The translations under genes and the position numbers were made by a program. From Dactylorhiza incarnata (Eukaryota; Streptophyta; Magnoliopsida; Asparagales; Orchidaceae): 64,000 bases of DNA. How positions within the stretch are numbered: the first letter of the stretch is position 1; every line of letters starts with the position of its first letter. The notes beneath the pieces are model-generated. The model was not told where the DNA came from. It made no database searches and saw nothing but the letters and a program-made list of their open reading frames with translations. This document shows, piece after piece, positions 52,609-64,000 of the stretch. The stretch is from NCBI GenBank assembly GCA_033032865.1, contig JAWHQI010000013.1, positions 4,836,001 to 4,900,000 on the forward strand, in the 5' to 3' direction.

Positions 52609-55600
52609 TGTAACGACTCAAAATGTGAATTGACGCAAATCAATAATAAAACTCAATTTAAATAATTGTATTTATATCCCCTATGATGAAAACCAAATAA
52701 GTGTCAACGAGGCGTCGCTTTGATAGTGAATATGAGTGTCGTTAATACGTTGCGGCATTCGACATGTTTTAGCGAAATATGAATTTTTCCTATTTTCCAT
52801 AACTAACCGGATGGGTTGAGTTGGAATATATATAAATATATGCTGACTGCTGGTATGTTCTTTTTGGTAACTGTCATTGGAGTCTAAATAGCGGATATGA
52901 GTAAAGGAATTGGTGTGCGGTTAGATGTTGCCTCATAGTTGAAATTGGGATGCTATGATAAGTTTTATGTGAGCTGATTAAATGTGGGCTTGGCTGAATA
53001 TTGGGCTGCTATTAATGCATGGTTGGTATTTATTTAATGTTAGGCGGTGGAGATGCTTATATGTAATGTTTTGGTAATGTTTATCAGAGCCGACCTTTCC
53101 ATTTTCCTCCTTCGCTCTCGACGATGTTGCTCTAGGGCACGGCGCCGATGTACTCCTTCGTTCTCCTTTACTTCTCTTAATCTCATGGAAAGGCTGTAAA
53201 TATCGTGGTCTGGAGTTCTCATCGGACTGAGTAGTGATAGGGCTTTCCTTTTTCCTTCTTTCTGCAAGATGGCTTCTCCTATTCCCGTCAATTATTCTGG
53301 GAGAGCCTGATAGGGTTGTTGTTTGAGCAGTGGGCAAGCTCCTGTGCATGCACCGATGCGTGTTACTGTGCATGCAATAGTGGTTGTGAGCAATTCTTGT
53401 GCTTAATCTTCTCACTGTGAGCTCCTCCTTCCTTTGTCCTTCTTGTCTTTAACTATTGATTTACGGTGGATGTTTATAGCTTGTATGGTTCTAGAATTGG
53501 GGGAAAATATTGGGGGAGTTCTATTATTGTGGCCGTTAAGGGTTCTAATGAGAAAACCTTGATGCTTTATGGGTGTTGAATTCCATCATAAGACCAAGCA
53601 AAGGTTTTATTCAGTTTTATTTCATGATGGCCGACTGTTTATAATGATTTTAACAAAAAAAAGGGTTTTGAGTGAGCCTGGACAGCTGCTGTGTACAGCT
53701 ATATGCTGCTGTTGTCCATTTTCAATGTTCGTCAGTATTTATGGAGGGATTTCTATGGCTTTGCCCGGCTGCATGTATGGATTTTCCTGGGGAGGGAGAT
53801 CTAAACTTAAGTGTTAGTGGTCATTAACATAAGATAAATTTAGTATCACGGGGTTTTAAATCTATGGGAATTTACCTATGTGATGGGGTATTCCTATTCC
53901 TAATGTGCTGCTATAACTATGGCTAAATTTTCTAAATGTATTCAATGGGAGAGTTATAGTATATCACTTATGTTGGCAGGCCGCTATGTGTTTCTATGTT
54001 TGGATCGCTGCTTGAGGAGGAAGGATATTCATTATATAGCATAGTTATGATATGATATGGCCATATGCTAGTATCCTTGTCAAATCTGAATTAGTCTCAA
54101 TTGAAGTTTTGGCTTTTGGCCGACTATTGCTTTAGCAAGTATTTTATTTTATCACGAGGGGAACTTTTTACAGTAAATTGCTATTATGGGCTTTGCTTTA
54201 TAAATTGAGGACATATTAAAAGAGTGAGTTGAAATGCGTTTTATCATTAATTTGAACTTGGCTCCTTTATGGTTAAGCAAAAATAGAGGGCCGGTTAACT
54301 AGCTTCCAAATGATGCAATTATATCAGTCAATATTGTAGCTATAGCGATGTGCAACCCCGATATAAACGACCCTAAATGATATGATGCATATACAGATAC
54401 CACGGAGGAAGGCACCTCAAAATAGACGTGACAATGATATAAACTACTGATGGTGAGAGCTACCTGTTTCATTTAAGCTTTATTTCTTTATGTTCTTTTT
54501 ACATTGCACACTTATTATACTGAATGTTAAATGCATAGTTGCTATCACTGATACTAAATGTCGCTATATTGTATGGCCTTGAGAAAGGCAAACAGGCGAA
54601 TGATATTTCTGAGGGGATTATAAAAATGAATAACTCACATTATGTAAGCGTGTCGACACGAGGTTATGTTACGGGCGAATTGAAGTGCATGCATATGAAT
54701 GAAATGAATATGATGAATTGCAAAGTCAGTCGGCCGTAGGCGGAAACGCGTGTGCACGTACTGATTTGGATACAGGACCCAGAGGGGTCGGGCCAGTTTA
54801 CCGAGTCAGTCAGCCGTAGGCGGAAACGCGAGGCACGTTCTGATTCGGATAGATGACCCAGAGGGGTCGGGCCCATAGAAAATGAAAATGAAGTTGAATG
54901 TCAATTCAATCGCCCCTAATATATCCTAAGAAAAGAAATAGTCATGGAAATACTGATATAAAGTTATTAAGATACATGGATAAATGTTTATAGACATGAA
55001 AACTGATATAAAGTTATGTAGTTGCACTACTTCCATGATATAGAAATAGTTATGATACTTGCATTGTTTACATGTTCCATAGTTCATATGAATGCTATAG
55101 CTCCTTATACTGTTTATGAATACTGATATGTTTCCCCCAGTTATTATGTTCTCTCATAGATACTGATACACAAACACATTGCTTTAAAGTTACATAGTAC
55201 AGGATATGGTTATGATCTTATATTGCCCATAATGTTTTAGTGATACTAACATGTTCAAGTAGTTATATGCTTCATAAGTTCACTACTGAGACAGATAAAT
55301 GGTTAGTATGAAAAACATATTTTAAATGCGTAAGTTTTACTTTAAATATTTACAGTAATGAAAGAGGTATATCCTCACTTAGTCATATTTTTATGACTAA
55401 GCCCGTCGTCAAATTTTGTAGGTAATGGACGTGACTTGGGATACGCAAAACCAAAAGAACTGATTAAGATAGAACAGAAAAGATTCAGCGAAATTTCAAG
55501 GTACGAAAGTAAATATTTTATTATGTGTTTTTATTCTGTATTTACTAGCCGCACTTCAACCTGGGAATCATATTGTAAACAATAGCTTAGATACAACTGT

Positions 55601-55627
55601 ATGTGGGGTCTAAATAGGGGCCTCACA
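52609..55627 (+). repeat. L1 LTR, copy 1 (3019 bp)
   Basis: TGTAACGACTCAAAATG to GGGGCCTCACA. Non-coding. The only longish frame is antisense at 52978-53415 and is not supported (see rejected). Contains the 80-bp tandem repeat at 54724-54873. Confidence 0.92.
54724..54873. repeat. 80-bp tandem repeat x2 in L1 LTR copy 1
   Basis: AGTCAGTC(G/A)GCCGTAGGCGG starts units at 54724 and 54804; each ends in CCCAGAGGGGTCGGGCC. The matching pair in LTR copy 2 is at 60657-60806. Confidence 0.9.
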
Positions 55628-55630
55628 ATT

Positions 55631-55643
55631 TGGTATCAGAGCC
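55631..55643 (+). other. Primer-binding site of L1, first unit
   Basis: TGGTATCAGAGCC three bases after the LTR end, a full match to the usual initiator tRNA-Met site. Confidence 0.9.
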
Positions 55644-58540
55644 AGGTTTTCAAGAAGTTCGGTTGTAGTGAGTACTTAATAAGCACACATGATATGATGT
55701 AAAAAGATCACTCATAGAAATCTAGGAATTTGGAATCTCTCTAATCAAATTACGTTAAAGGATATTAGAAGGAGTTCACCAAAGGGTTAGAAAGCAAAAT
55801 GACTATTTGTACATGAACAGAAAGTAAAAATGAATCCAAGTAGGAATAGCTATAGTTTCTACTGCATGAGTCAATCCACATGTCTTCAAGGAGAAATGTC
55901 TGCGTATTGTTTGCGTTAGACAGATGCATAAGATAAACATGGAATAGGTGAAAGATGCATGTACTTAGAATGGGAAGAAAGATCATATGTACATCGTTGT
56001 ATCTTTATATAATGGGGAGATGGAGATATGTTAAATGAATGAATGCCTTGGCCACATTGAGTACCTACTAAATGTATGCATAACGACTTGTGACTATGCG
56101 AAGAACTTGTAGAACCATAAATTGATTATGTTTGATGAAAAAGATAGAGTAAGCTTAGGTAAGAAACACGTTCTTCATACATGAAATTGTACTCCCGCAA
56201 GGAAGAAGTGACTGTTACAAACGTACGATTATCTTAACAACAAAATGAATGCATATAGATTGGGTAACCCTAACACTTTCCGTGTATGGTGTTATCGTAA
56301 GGAATTAAAATATTTTTGATGAGATGAAATATGAAACAATATCGAGGATTATTATGCTTATAATTATGGTGCCTGTATGGGCAAGAGGATAAAGAGAACG
56401 TGTAATCTTACAGGCATGAAATGAATATGTTATCTAAAAATGAGAGGAAGAAAAGAAAACATTGATGGAAAAAGGGTGTCGTTAAGTTCAGAAATGTAGG
56501 ATTGTGAAAGAAACAAGAAATTGTTGGGTTAATTTAATTTTCGATCGAAAAGATATTATGTTTAGATGGAATGACAAATAACAACCTATATTTTCGAACT
56601 AAATAAAAAAGTCGTTGAAGGAAAAGCTACGGAAGAATGATCCACTCCCTAATATGGAGTTATTAACACGAAAAAGGCCTTATAGTTATGTTGCATCATA
56701 GTAAATGAAGAAAAAGTGGAATAACTAATGAAAAGTGCACAAATAAAAAGTTTTAACATCTTAAAATATATGATTGTATTTAATGCAAGTATTGCAAAAT
56801 ATCCGTAGTAAATTGAAATAACTACATTCGATGTCAAAGCAATGAAGAAACGTACTGCTAAGATTAAAAGGAGAATATTATGATGGGTATGGAACGTTGA
56901 AGGAAATGAATAAGTAAAGTAAAGACTATAATGACTTGTAATTTCACTTTCACTCTATATAATATATCTTGGATTTCGGCCGAATCTTTGATACGTTATA
57001 TAGTTTGGAAAGAGGTGTTACAAAAATATTGTTGTAATATGAAGGTAAGGAAACAAGGTAACATGGTAAATCTCTAATCTTTATATCACAAACATTTTAA
57101 AGGGTTGAAAAGAGAACTGAGAGATATATATCACATTTTGGAGGTTATGGAGACACCGTTAAACGTCTGTAGAAAGATTTCATAACAATAGTCATTGCCA
57201 AAGCTTTGAGACCATTTGCAAACCATAGATAAGGAAATGAATGTGCATTGAAGTCTATCTTCGTCTTATATGGACTATATGACTTTGAACAAAATGTAAT
57301 ACACACAGGTAAACTACACGGTAAATTGTTTATAACGTATATCGTTCCAATCCGATGTACTGGCCTCAAGAAATGTGAAACGAAATGAAACGTTATATGC
57401 TATGAAAACGATAGGAAAATGAGATACGAATTTCAATCAACGATTTAAGAAATTTAACAAAGGAGAGTGCGATGAAAATGAAAAGTCAATATTGTACGAT
57501 GAATGATGAGTAAAACGACATCAGAAGTAAATAAAATTGTTAACAAAAAAATGTGAACTGAGTGAGAGAGATAAAACAATGTAATATGTTATGGACGGAG
57601 ACTTAAAAATGTAAAATTTTGCAAGGAGCGAATAACGAATGACTCTGTATATTTACCTTCATTTTATACATGATTGTGAATAAAGTGATACAAAGAAGTA
57701 AAAAGGAAAATGAAAGAGGATTACTACTACATTGTTTACAAAGTGCGTCATGTCAATACTAGATAATGACTCCAATGAATGTGAAAAGAAATAAAATGTT
57801 CGAAACTGAAATGAAACCGAGGTTGAGATAAGGAATAAACGATAAATTGTAGATAATAACGATATGAATATTGGCATATGATGTGAAGGAAAATGAAAGT
57901 CCACTGATATTTGTCATCATTGTAGGTCGTTTCGCAAGAAGTGTGTCTTACAATGAGAAACTGATAGGATAATTAACTAGGAGATACGCTTTTGAATTAA
58001 TGAGGTAGGAATCCGACGCAGAATATTACTATGAGTACTGAAAGTCATAATATAGAGAATAAGAAAGAGGAAGTCAGTGAAACTATTAAACGAAAATGAA
58101 GATATAATAACGTGTGCGAAGAAGAGGAGATAAAAGTCAATTTGCTTACACGGAATATAATGTCACATTAAAGGAATGTTTCTATGGCGAAAGTTTACGA
58201 TCAAAGTTTATATGTAATGAATGAGAATACTGATGAATGAGAATATGTGCGTTGGTAAAAAGGTAATGTGAAAGCTCACAATGTGTATGTCATGTTAAGT
58301 GCGTTACGACAATGTTTTACAGAATACGGTACTGAATGATGACATATGCTTCATGGAACACTAATGCTCTTTTATAGTTCATTGTGGCGGTTTGTTAATC
58401 GCTATAATTGTAAGAATACGGAAAACGAGAAAGCGAGTAAAAGTTTGAATGTGGAGTAAAGAAAATAATGTCATATTTGAGAATTTATATATCGTGTCCT
58501 ATTTTCGAGGATGAAAATTTTTATAAGAGGGGAGGAGTTT
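55644..58540 (+). other. L1 internal region, first unit, no coding capacity
   Basis: About 2.9 kb, AT-rich, stops in all frames; no Gag, protease, polymerase or chromodomain motif found. It ends ATTTTCGAGGATGAAAA and a polypurine tract AAGAGGGGAGGAG (58525-58537), directly before the next LTR. Confidence 0.8.
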
Positions 58541-61500
58541 TGTAACGGCTCAAAATGTGAATTGACGCAAATCAATAATAAAACTCAATTTAAATAATTG
58601 TATTTATATCCCCTATGATGAAAACCAAATAAGTGTCAACGAGGCGTCGCTTTGACATTGAATATGAGTGTCGTTAATACGTTGCGGCATTCGACATGTT
58701 TTAGCGAAATATGAATTTTTCCTATTTTCCATAACTAACCGGATGGGTTGAGTTGGAATATATATAAATATATGCTGACTGCTGGTATGTTCTTTTTGGT
58801 AACTGTCATTGGAGTCTAAATAGCGGATATGAGTAAAGGAATTGGTGTGCGGTTAGATGTTGCCTCATAGTTGAAATTGGGATGCTATGATAAGTTTTAT
58901 GTGAGCTGATTAAATGTGGGCTTGGCTGAATATTGGGCTGCTATTAATGCATGGTTGGTATTTATTTAATGTTAGGCGGTGGAGATGCTTATATGTAATG
59001 TTTTGGTTATGTTTATCAGAGCCGACCTTTCCATTTTCCTCCTTCGCCCTCGACGATGTTGCTCTAGGGCACGACGCCGATCTCCTCCTCCGTTCTCCTT
59101 TACTTCTCTTAATCTCATGGAAAGGCTGTAAATATCGTGGTCTGGAGTTCTCATCGGACTGAGCAGTGATAGGGCTTTCCTTTTTCCTTCTTTCTGCAAG
59201 ATGGCTTCTCCTATTCCCGCCAATTATTCTGGGAGAGCCTGATAGGGTTGTTGTTTGAGCAATGGGCAAGCTCCTGTGCGTGCACCGGTGCGTGTTCCTG
59301 TGCGTGCAATAGTGGTTGTGAGCAAGTCTTGTGCTTAATCTTCTCACTGTGAGCTCCTCCTTCCTTTGTCCTTCTGTTCTTTAACTATTGATTTACGGTG
59401 GATGTTTATAGCTTGTATGGTTCTAGAATTGGGGGAAAATATTGGGGGAGTTCTATTATTGTGGCCGTTAAGGGTTCTAATGAGAAAACCTTGATGCTTT
59501 ATGGGTGTTAAATTCCATCATAAGACCAAGCAAAGGTTTTATTCAGTTTTATTTCATGATGACCGACTGTTTATAATGATTTTAACAAAAAAAAAGGGTT
59601 TTGAGTGAGCCTGGACAGCTGCTGTGTACAGCTATATGCTGCTGTTGTCCATTTTCAATGTTCATCAGTATTTATGGAGGGATTTCTATGGCTTTGCCCG
59701 GCTGCATGTATGGATTTTCCTGGGGAGGGAGATCTAAACTTAAGTGTTAGTGGTCATTAACATAAGATAAATTTAGTATCACGGGGTTTTAAATCTATGG
59801 GAATTTACCGATGTGATGGGGTATTCCTATTCCTAATGTGCTGCTATAACTATGGCTAAATTTTCTAAATGTATTCAATGGGAGAGTTATAGTATATCAC
59901 TTATGTTGGCAGGCCGCTATGTGTTTCTATGTTTGGAACGCTGCTTGAGGAGGAAGGATATTCATTATATAGCATAGTTATGATATGATATGGCCATATG
60001 CTAGTATCCTTGCCAAATCTGAATTAGTCTCAATTGAAGTTTTGGCTTTTGGCCGACTATTGCTTTAACAAGTATTTTATTTTATCATGAGGGGAACTTT
60101 TTACAGTAAATTGCTATTATGGGCTTGACTTTATAAATTGAGGACATATTAAAAGAGTGAGTTGAAATGCGTTTTATCATTAATTTGAACTTGGCTCCTT
60201 TATGGTTAAGCAAAAATAGAGGGCCGGTTAACTAGCTTCCAAATGAGGTAATTATAGCAGTCAATATTGTAGCTATAGCGAGGTGCAACCCCGATATAAA
60301 CGACCCTAAATGATATGATGCATATACAGATACCACGGAGGAAGGCACCTCAAAATAGACATGACAATGATATAAACTACTGATGGTGAGAGCTACCTGT
60401 TTCATTTAAGCTTTATTGCTTTATGTTCTTTTTACATTGCACACTTATTATACTGAATGTTAAATGCATAGTTGCTATCACTGATACTAAATGTCGCTAT
60501 ATTGTATGGCCTTGAAAGAGGCAAACATGCGAATGATATTTCTGAGGGGATTATAAAAATGAATAACTCACTTTATGTAAGCGTGTCGACACTAGGTTAT
60601 GTTACGGGCGAATTGAAGTGCATGCATATGAATGAAATGAATATGATGAATTGCAAAGTCATTCGGCCGTATGCGGAAACGCGTGTGCACGTACTGATTT
60701 GGATACAGGACCCAGAGGGGTTGGGCCAGTTTACCGAGTTAGTCGGCCGTAGGCGGAAACGCGAGGCACGTTCTGATTCGGATAGATGACCCAGAGGGGT
60801 CGGGCCCATAGAAAATGAAAATGAAGTTGAATGTCAATTCAATCGCCCCTAATATATCCTAAGAAAAGAAATAGTCATGGAAATTCTGATATAAAGTTAT
60901 TAAGATACATGGATAAATGTTTATAGACATGAAAACTGATATAAAGTTATGTAGTTGCACTGCTTCCATGATATAGAAACAGTTATGATACTTGCATTGT
61001 TTACATGTTCCATAGTTCATATGAATGCTATAGCTCCTTATACTGTTTATGAATACTGATATGTTTCCCCCAGTTATTATGTTCTCTCATAGATACTGAT
61101 ACACAGACACATTGCTTTAAAGTTACATAGTACATGATATGGTTATGATCTTATATTGCCCATAATGTTTTAGTGATACTAACATGTTCAAGTAGTTATA
61201 TGCTTCATAAGTTCACTACTGAGACAGATAAATGGTTAGTATGAAAAACATATTTTAAATGCGTAAGTTTTACTTTAAATATTTACAGCAATGAAAGAGG
61301 TATATCCTCACTTAGTCATATTTTTATGACTAAGCCCGTCGTCAAATTTTGTAGGTAACGGACGTGACTTGGGATACGTAAAACCAAAAGAACTGATTAA
61401 GATAGAGCAGAAAAGATTCAGCGAAATTTCAAGGTACGAAAGTAAATATTTTATTATGTGTTTTTATTCTGTATTTACTAGCCGCACTTCAACATGGGAA

Positions 61501-61560
61501 TCATATTGTAAACAATAGCTTAGATACAAATGTATGTGGGGTCTAAATAGGGGCCTCACA
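58541..61560 (+). repeat. L1 LTR, copy 2 (3020 bp)
   Basis: TGTAACGGCTCAAAATG to GGGGCCTCACA. About 2% different from copy 1 by eye (about 60 positions), many as C/T or G/A. Confidence 0.92.
60657..60806. repeat. 80-bp tandem repeat x2 in L1 LTR copy 2
   Basis: Same arrangement as 54724-54873. Confidence 0.9.
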
Positions 61561-61563
61561 ATT

Positions 61564-61576
61564 TGGTATCAGAGCC
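61564..61576 (+). other. Primer-binding site of L1, second unit
   Basis: TGGTATCAGAGCC, identical to the first unit. Confidence 0.9.
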
Positions 61577-64000
61577 AGGTTTTCAAGAAGTTCGGTTGTA
61601 GTGAGTACTTAATAAGCACACATGATATGATGTAAAAAGATCACTCATAGAAATCTAGGAATTTGGAATCTCTCTAATCAAATTACGTTAAAGGATATTA
61701 GAAGGAGTTCACCAAAGGGTTAGAAAGCAAAATGACTATTTGTACATGAACAGAAAGTAAAAATGAATCCAAGTAGGAATAGCTATAGTTTCTACTGCAT
61801 GAGTCAATCCACATGTCTTCAAGGAGAAATGTCTGCGTATTGTTTGCGTTAGACAGATGCATAAGATAAACATGGAATAGGTGAAAGATGCATGTACTTA
61901 GAATGGGAAGAAAGATCATATGTACATCGTTGTATCTTTATATAATGGGGAGATGGAGATATGTTAAATGAATGAATGCCTTGGCCACATTGAGTACCTA
62001 CTAAATGTATGCATAACGACTTGTGACTATGCGAAGAACTTGTAGAACCATAAATTGATTATGTTTGATGAAAAAGATAGAGTAAGCTTAGGTAAGAAAC
62101 ACGTTCTTCATACATGAAATTGTACTCCCGCAAGGAAGAAGTGACTGTTACAAACGTACGATTATCTTAACAACAAAATGAATGCATATAGATTGGGTAA
62201 CCCTAACACTTTCCGTGTATGGTGTTATCGTAAGGAATTAAAATAATTTTGATGAGATGAAATATGAAACAATATCGAGGATTGTTATGCTTATAATTAT
62301 GGTACCTGTATGGGCAAGAGGATAAAGAGAACGTGTAATCTTACAGGCATGAAATGAATATGTTATCTAAAAATGAGAGGAAGAAAAGAAAACATTGATG
62401 AAAAAAGGGTGTCGTTAAGTTCAGAAATGTAGGATTGTGAAAGAAACAAGAAATTGTTGGGTTAATTTAATTTTCGATCGAAAAGATATTATGTTTAGAT
62501 GGAATGACAAATAACAACCTATATTTTCGAACTAAATAAAAAAGTCGTTGAAGGAAAAGCTACGGAAGAATGATCCACTCCCTAATATGGAGTTATTAAC
62601 ACGAAAAAGGCCTTATAGTTATGTTGCATCATAGTAAATGAAGAAAAAGTGGAATAACTAATGAAAAGTGCACAAATAAAAAATTTTAACATCTTAAAAT
62701 ATATGATTGTATTTAATGCAAGTATTGCAAAATATCCGTAGTAAATTGAAATAACTACATTCGATGTCAAAGCAATGAAGAAACGTACTGCTAAGATTAA
62801 AAGGAGAATATTATGATGGGTATGGAACGTTGAAGGAAATGAATAAGTAAAGTAAAGACTATAATGACTTGTAATTTCACTTTCACTCTATATAATATAT
62901 CTTGGATTTCGGCCGAATCTTTGATACGTTATATAGTTTGGAAAGAGGTGTTACAAAAATATTGTTGTAATATGAAGGTAAGGAAACAAGGTAACATGGT
63001 AAATCTCTAATCTTTATGTCACAAACATTTTAAAGGGTTGAAAAGAGAACTGAGAGATATATATCACATTTTGGAGGTTATGGAGACACCGTTAAACGTC
63101 TGTAGAAAGATTTCATAACAATATTCATTGCCAAAGCTTTGAGACCATTTGCAAACCATAGATAAGGAAATGAATGTGCATTGAAGTCTATCTTCGTCTT
63201 ATATGGCCTATATGACTTTGAACAAAATGTAATACACACAGGTAAACTACACGGTAAATTGTTTATAACGTATATCGTTCCAATCCGATGTACTGGCCTC
63301 AAGAAATGTGAAACGAAATGAAACGTTATATGCTATGAAAATGATAGGAAAATGAGATACGAATTTCAATCAACGATTTAAGAAATTTAACAAAGGAGAG
63401 TGCGATGAAAATTATTGTATGATGAGTGATGAGTAAAACGACATCAGAAGTAAATAAAATTGTTAACAAAAAAAAATGTGAACTGAGTGAGAGAGATAAA
63501 ACAATGTAATATGTTATGGACGGAGACATAAAAATGTAAAATTTTGCAAGGAGCGAATAACGAATGACTCTGTATATTTACCTTCATTTTATACATGATT
63601 GTGAATAAAGTGATGCAAAGAAGTAAAAAGGAAAACGAAATAGGATTACTACTACATTGTTTACAAAGTGCGTCATGTCAATACTAGATAATGACTCCAA
63701 TGAATGTGAAAAGAAATAAAATGTTCGAAACTGAAATGAAACCGAGGTTGAGATAAGGAATAAACGATAAATTGTAGATAATAACGATATGAGTATTGGC
63801 ATATGATGTGAAGGAAAATGAAAGTCCACTGATATTTGTCATCATTGTAGGTCGTTTCGCAAGAAGTGTGTGTTACAATGAGAAACTGATAGGATAATTA
63901 ACTAGGAGATACGCTTTTGAATTAATGAGGTAGGAATCCGACGCAGAATATTACTATGAGTACTGAAAGTCATAATATAGAGAATAAGAAAGAGGAAGTC
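61577..64000 (+). other. L1 internal region, second unit (cut by window end)
   Basis: Collinear with 55644 onward; about 16 differences in 2.4 kb by eye, including a small deletion near 63410 (first unit has about 12 extra bases near 57479). No coding capacity. Confidence 0.85.

Larger units (their letters stand above)
52609..64000 (+). mobile_element. Non-autonomous chromovirus-like element in tandem (L1)
   Basis: Order LTR (52609-55627), internal (55628-58540), LTR (58541-61560), internal (61561-64000 and beyond). Period 5932 bp. LTR ends TGTAACG...CCTCACA, a standard tRNA-Met primer site and a chromovirus-like 3' end (TCGAGGATGAAAA, then a G-rich polypurine tract) point to chromovirus origin, but the 2.9-kb internal region has no gag or pol, so it fits the class of large retrotransposon derivatives with non-coding interiors. 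Confidence 0.85.

Noticed and set aside
52978..59347. 145-residue antisense frame present in both L1 LTR copies (52978-53415 and 58910-59347).
   Set aside because: Nearly all differences between the copies change the amino acid, and the sequence is Arg/Ser/His-rich without a recognisable domain. Equal length only reflects high DNA identity.
1..64000. Host genes, tRNA, rRNA, bacterial-type operons or phage features.
   Set aside because: Every recognisable protein belongs to a plant LTR retrotransposon, and the remaining sequence is LTR, leader or AT-rich non-coding DNA.

Overview
This window looks like nuclear DNA of a flowering plant, and it is almost entirely nested LTR retrotransposons. 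I found no host gene, rRNA or tRNA. The evidence is the mixture of plant-specific families: Athila-like and Tat-lineage Ty3/gypsy elements, Tekay/Del-type chromovirus sequence, Sirevirus-like Ty1/copia elements with an envelope-like gene, and a non-autonomous chromovirus-like element with 3-kb LTRs. The density and depth of nesting, plus a degenerate 155-bp AT-rich periodicity, suggest pericentromeric heterochromatin. The species cannot be told from the sequence.

Layout. 1-2773: 5' part of a minus-strand Tat element (T1), inserted in the 3' side of 2774-7450, a minus-strand Athila-like element (A1) that keeps gag-protease but has no polymerase. A1 itself sits in the gag region of a plus-strand Sirevirus-like element (S1, 7451-12760) with an envelope-like gene and a 3' LTR. 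12761-16816: 3' remnant of a plus-strand Tat element (T2) carrying two intron-containing antisense genes and a 3' LTR. 16817-19128: non-coding, probably a minus-strand chromovirus LTR. 19129-20662 and 24881-26860: parts of a second Sirevirus-like element (S2), separated by a broken Tekay-type element (C1, 20663-24880). 26861-28002: short minus-strand remnants.

28003-52608 is a three-level nest. A copia element (K1) is cut in its reverse transcriptase by a Tat element (T3, 30148-50651, 5-bp target duplication GATAT). T3 is cut between its second RNase H domain and integrase by an Athila-like element on the minus strand (A2, 35410-45267, target duplication GGTCC). A2 is the best preserved: one gag-pol frame broken only by two stop codons, with LTRs about 2% different by eye. 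52609-64000 is a tandem LTR-internal-LTR-internal array (L1), continuing beyond the window.

Most reading frames are decayed, so few products can still be made. The points most worth attention are: (1) two antisense transcription units in both Tat copies, each with a TATA box and short GT-AG introns at matching positions; (2) a roughly 90-nt element present in two unrelated non-coding contexts (17989-18078 and 37830-37918) whose differences preserve base pairing; (3) the L1 tandem, where LTR copies differ more than internal copies, so insertion and later duplication can be dated separately; (4) family-specific CpG-rich palindromic words repeated within each LTR family; (5) a splice acceptor in front of the S1 envelope-like gene. 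All divergence figures are eye counts, and family assignments rest on recognised motifs, not on searches.
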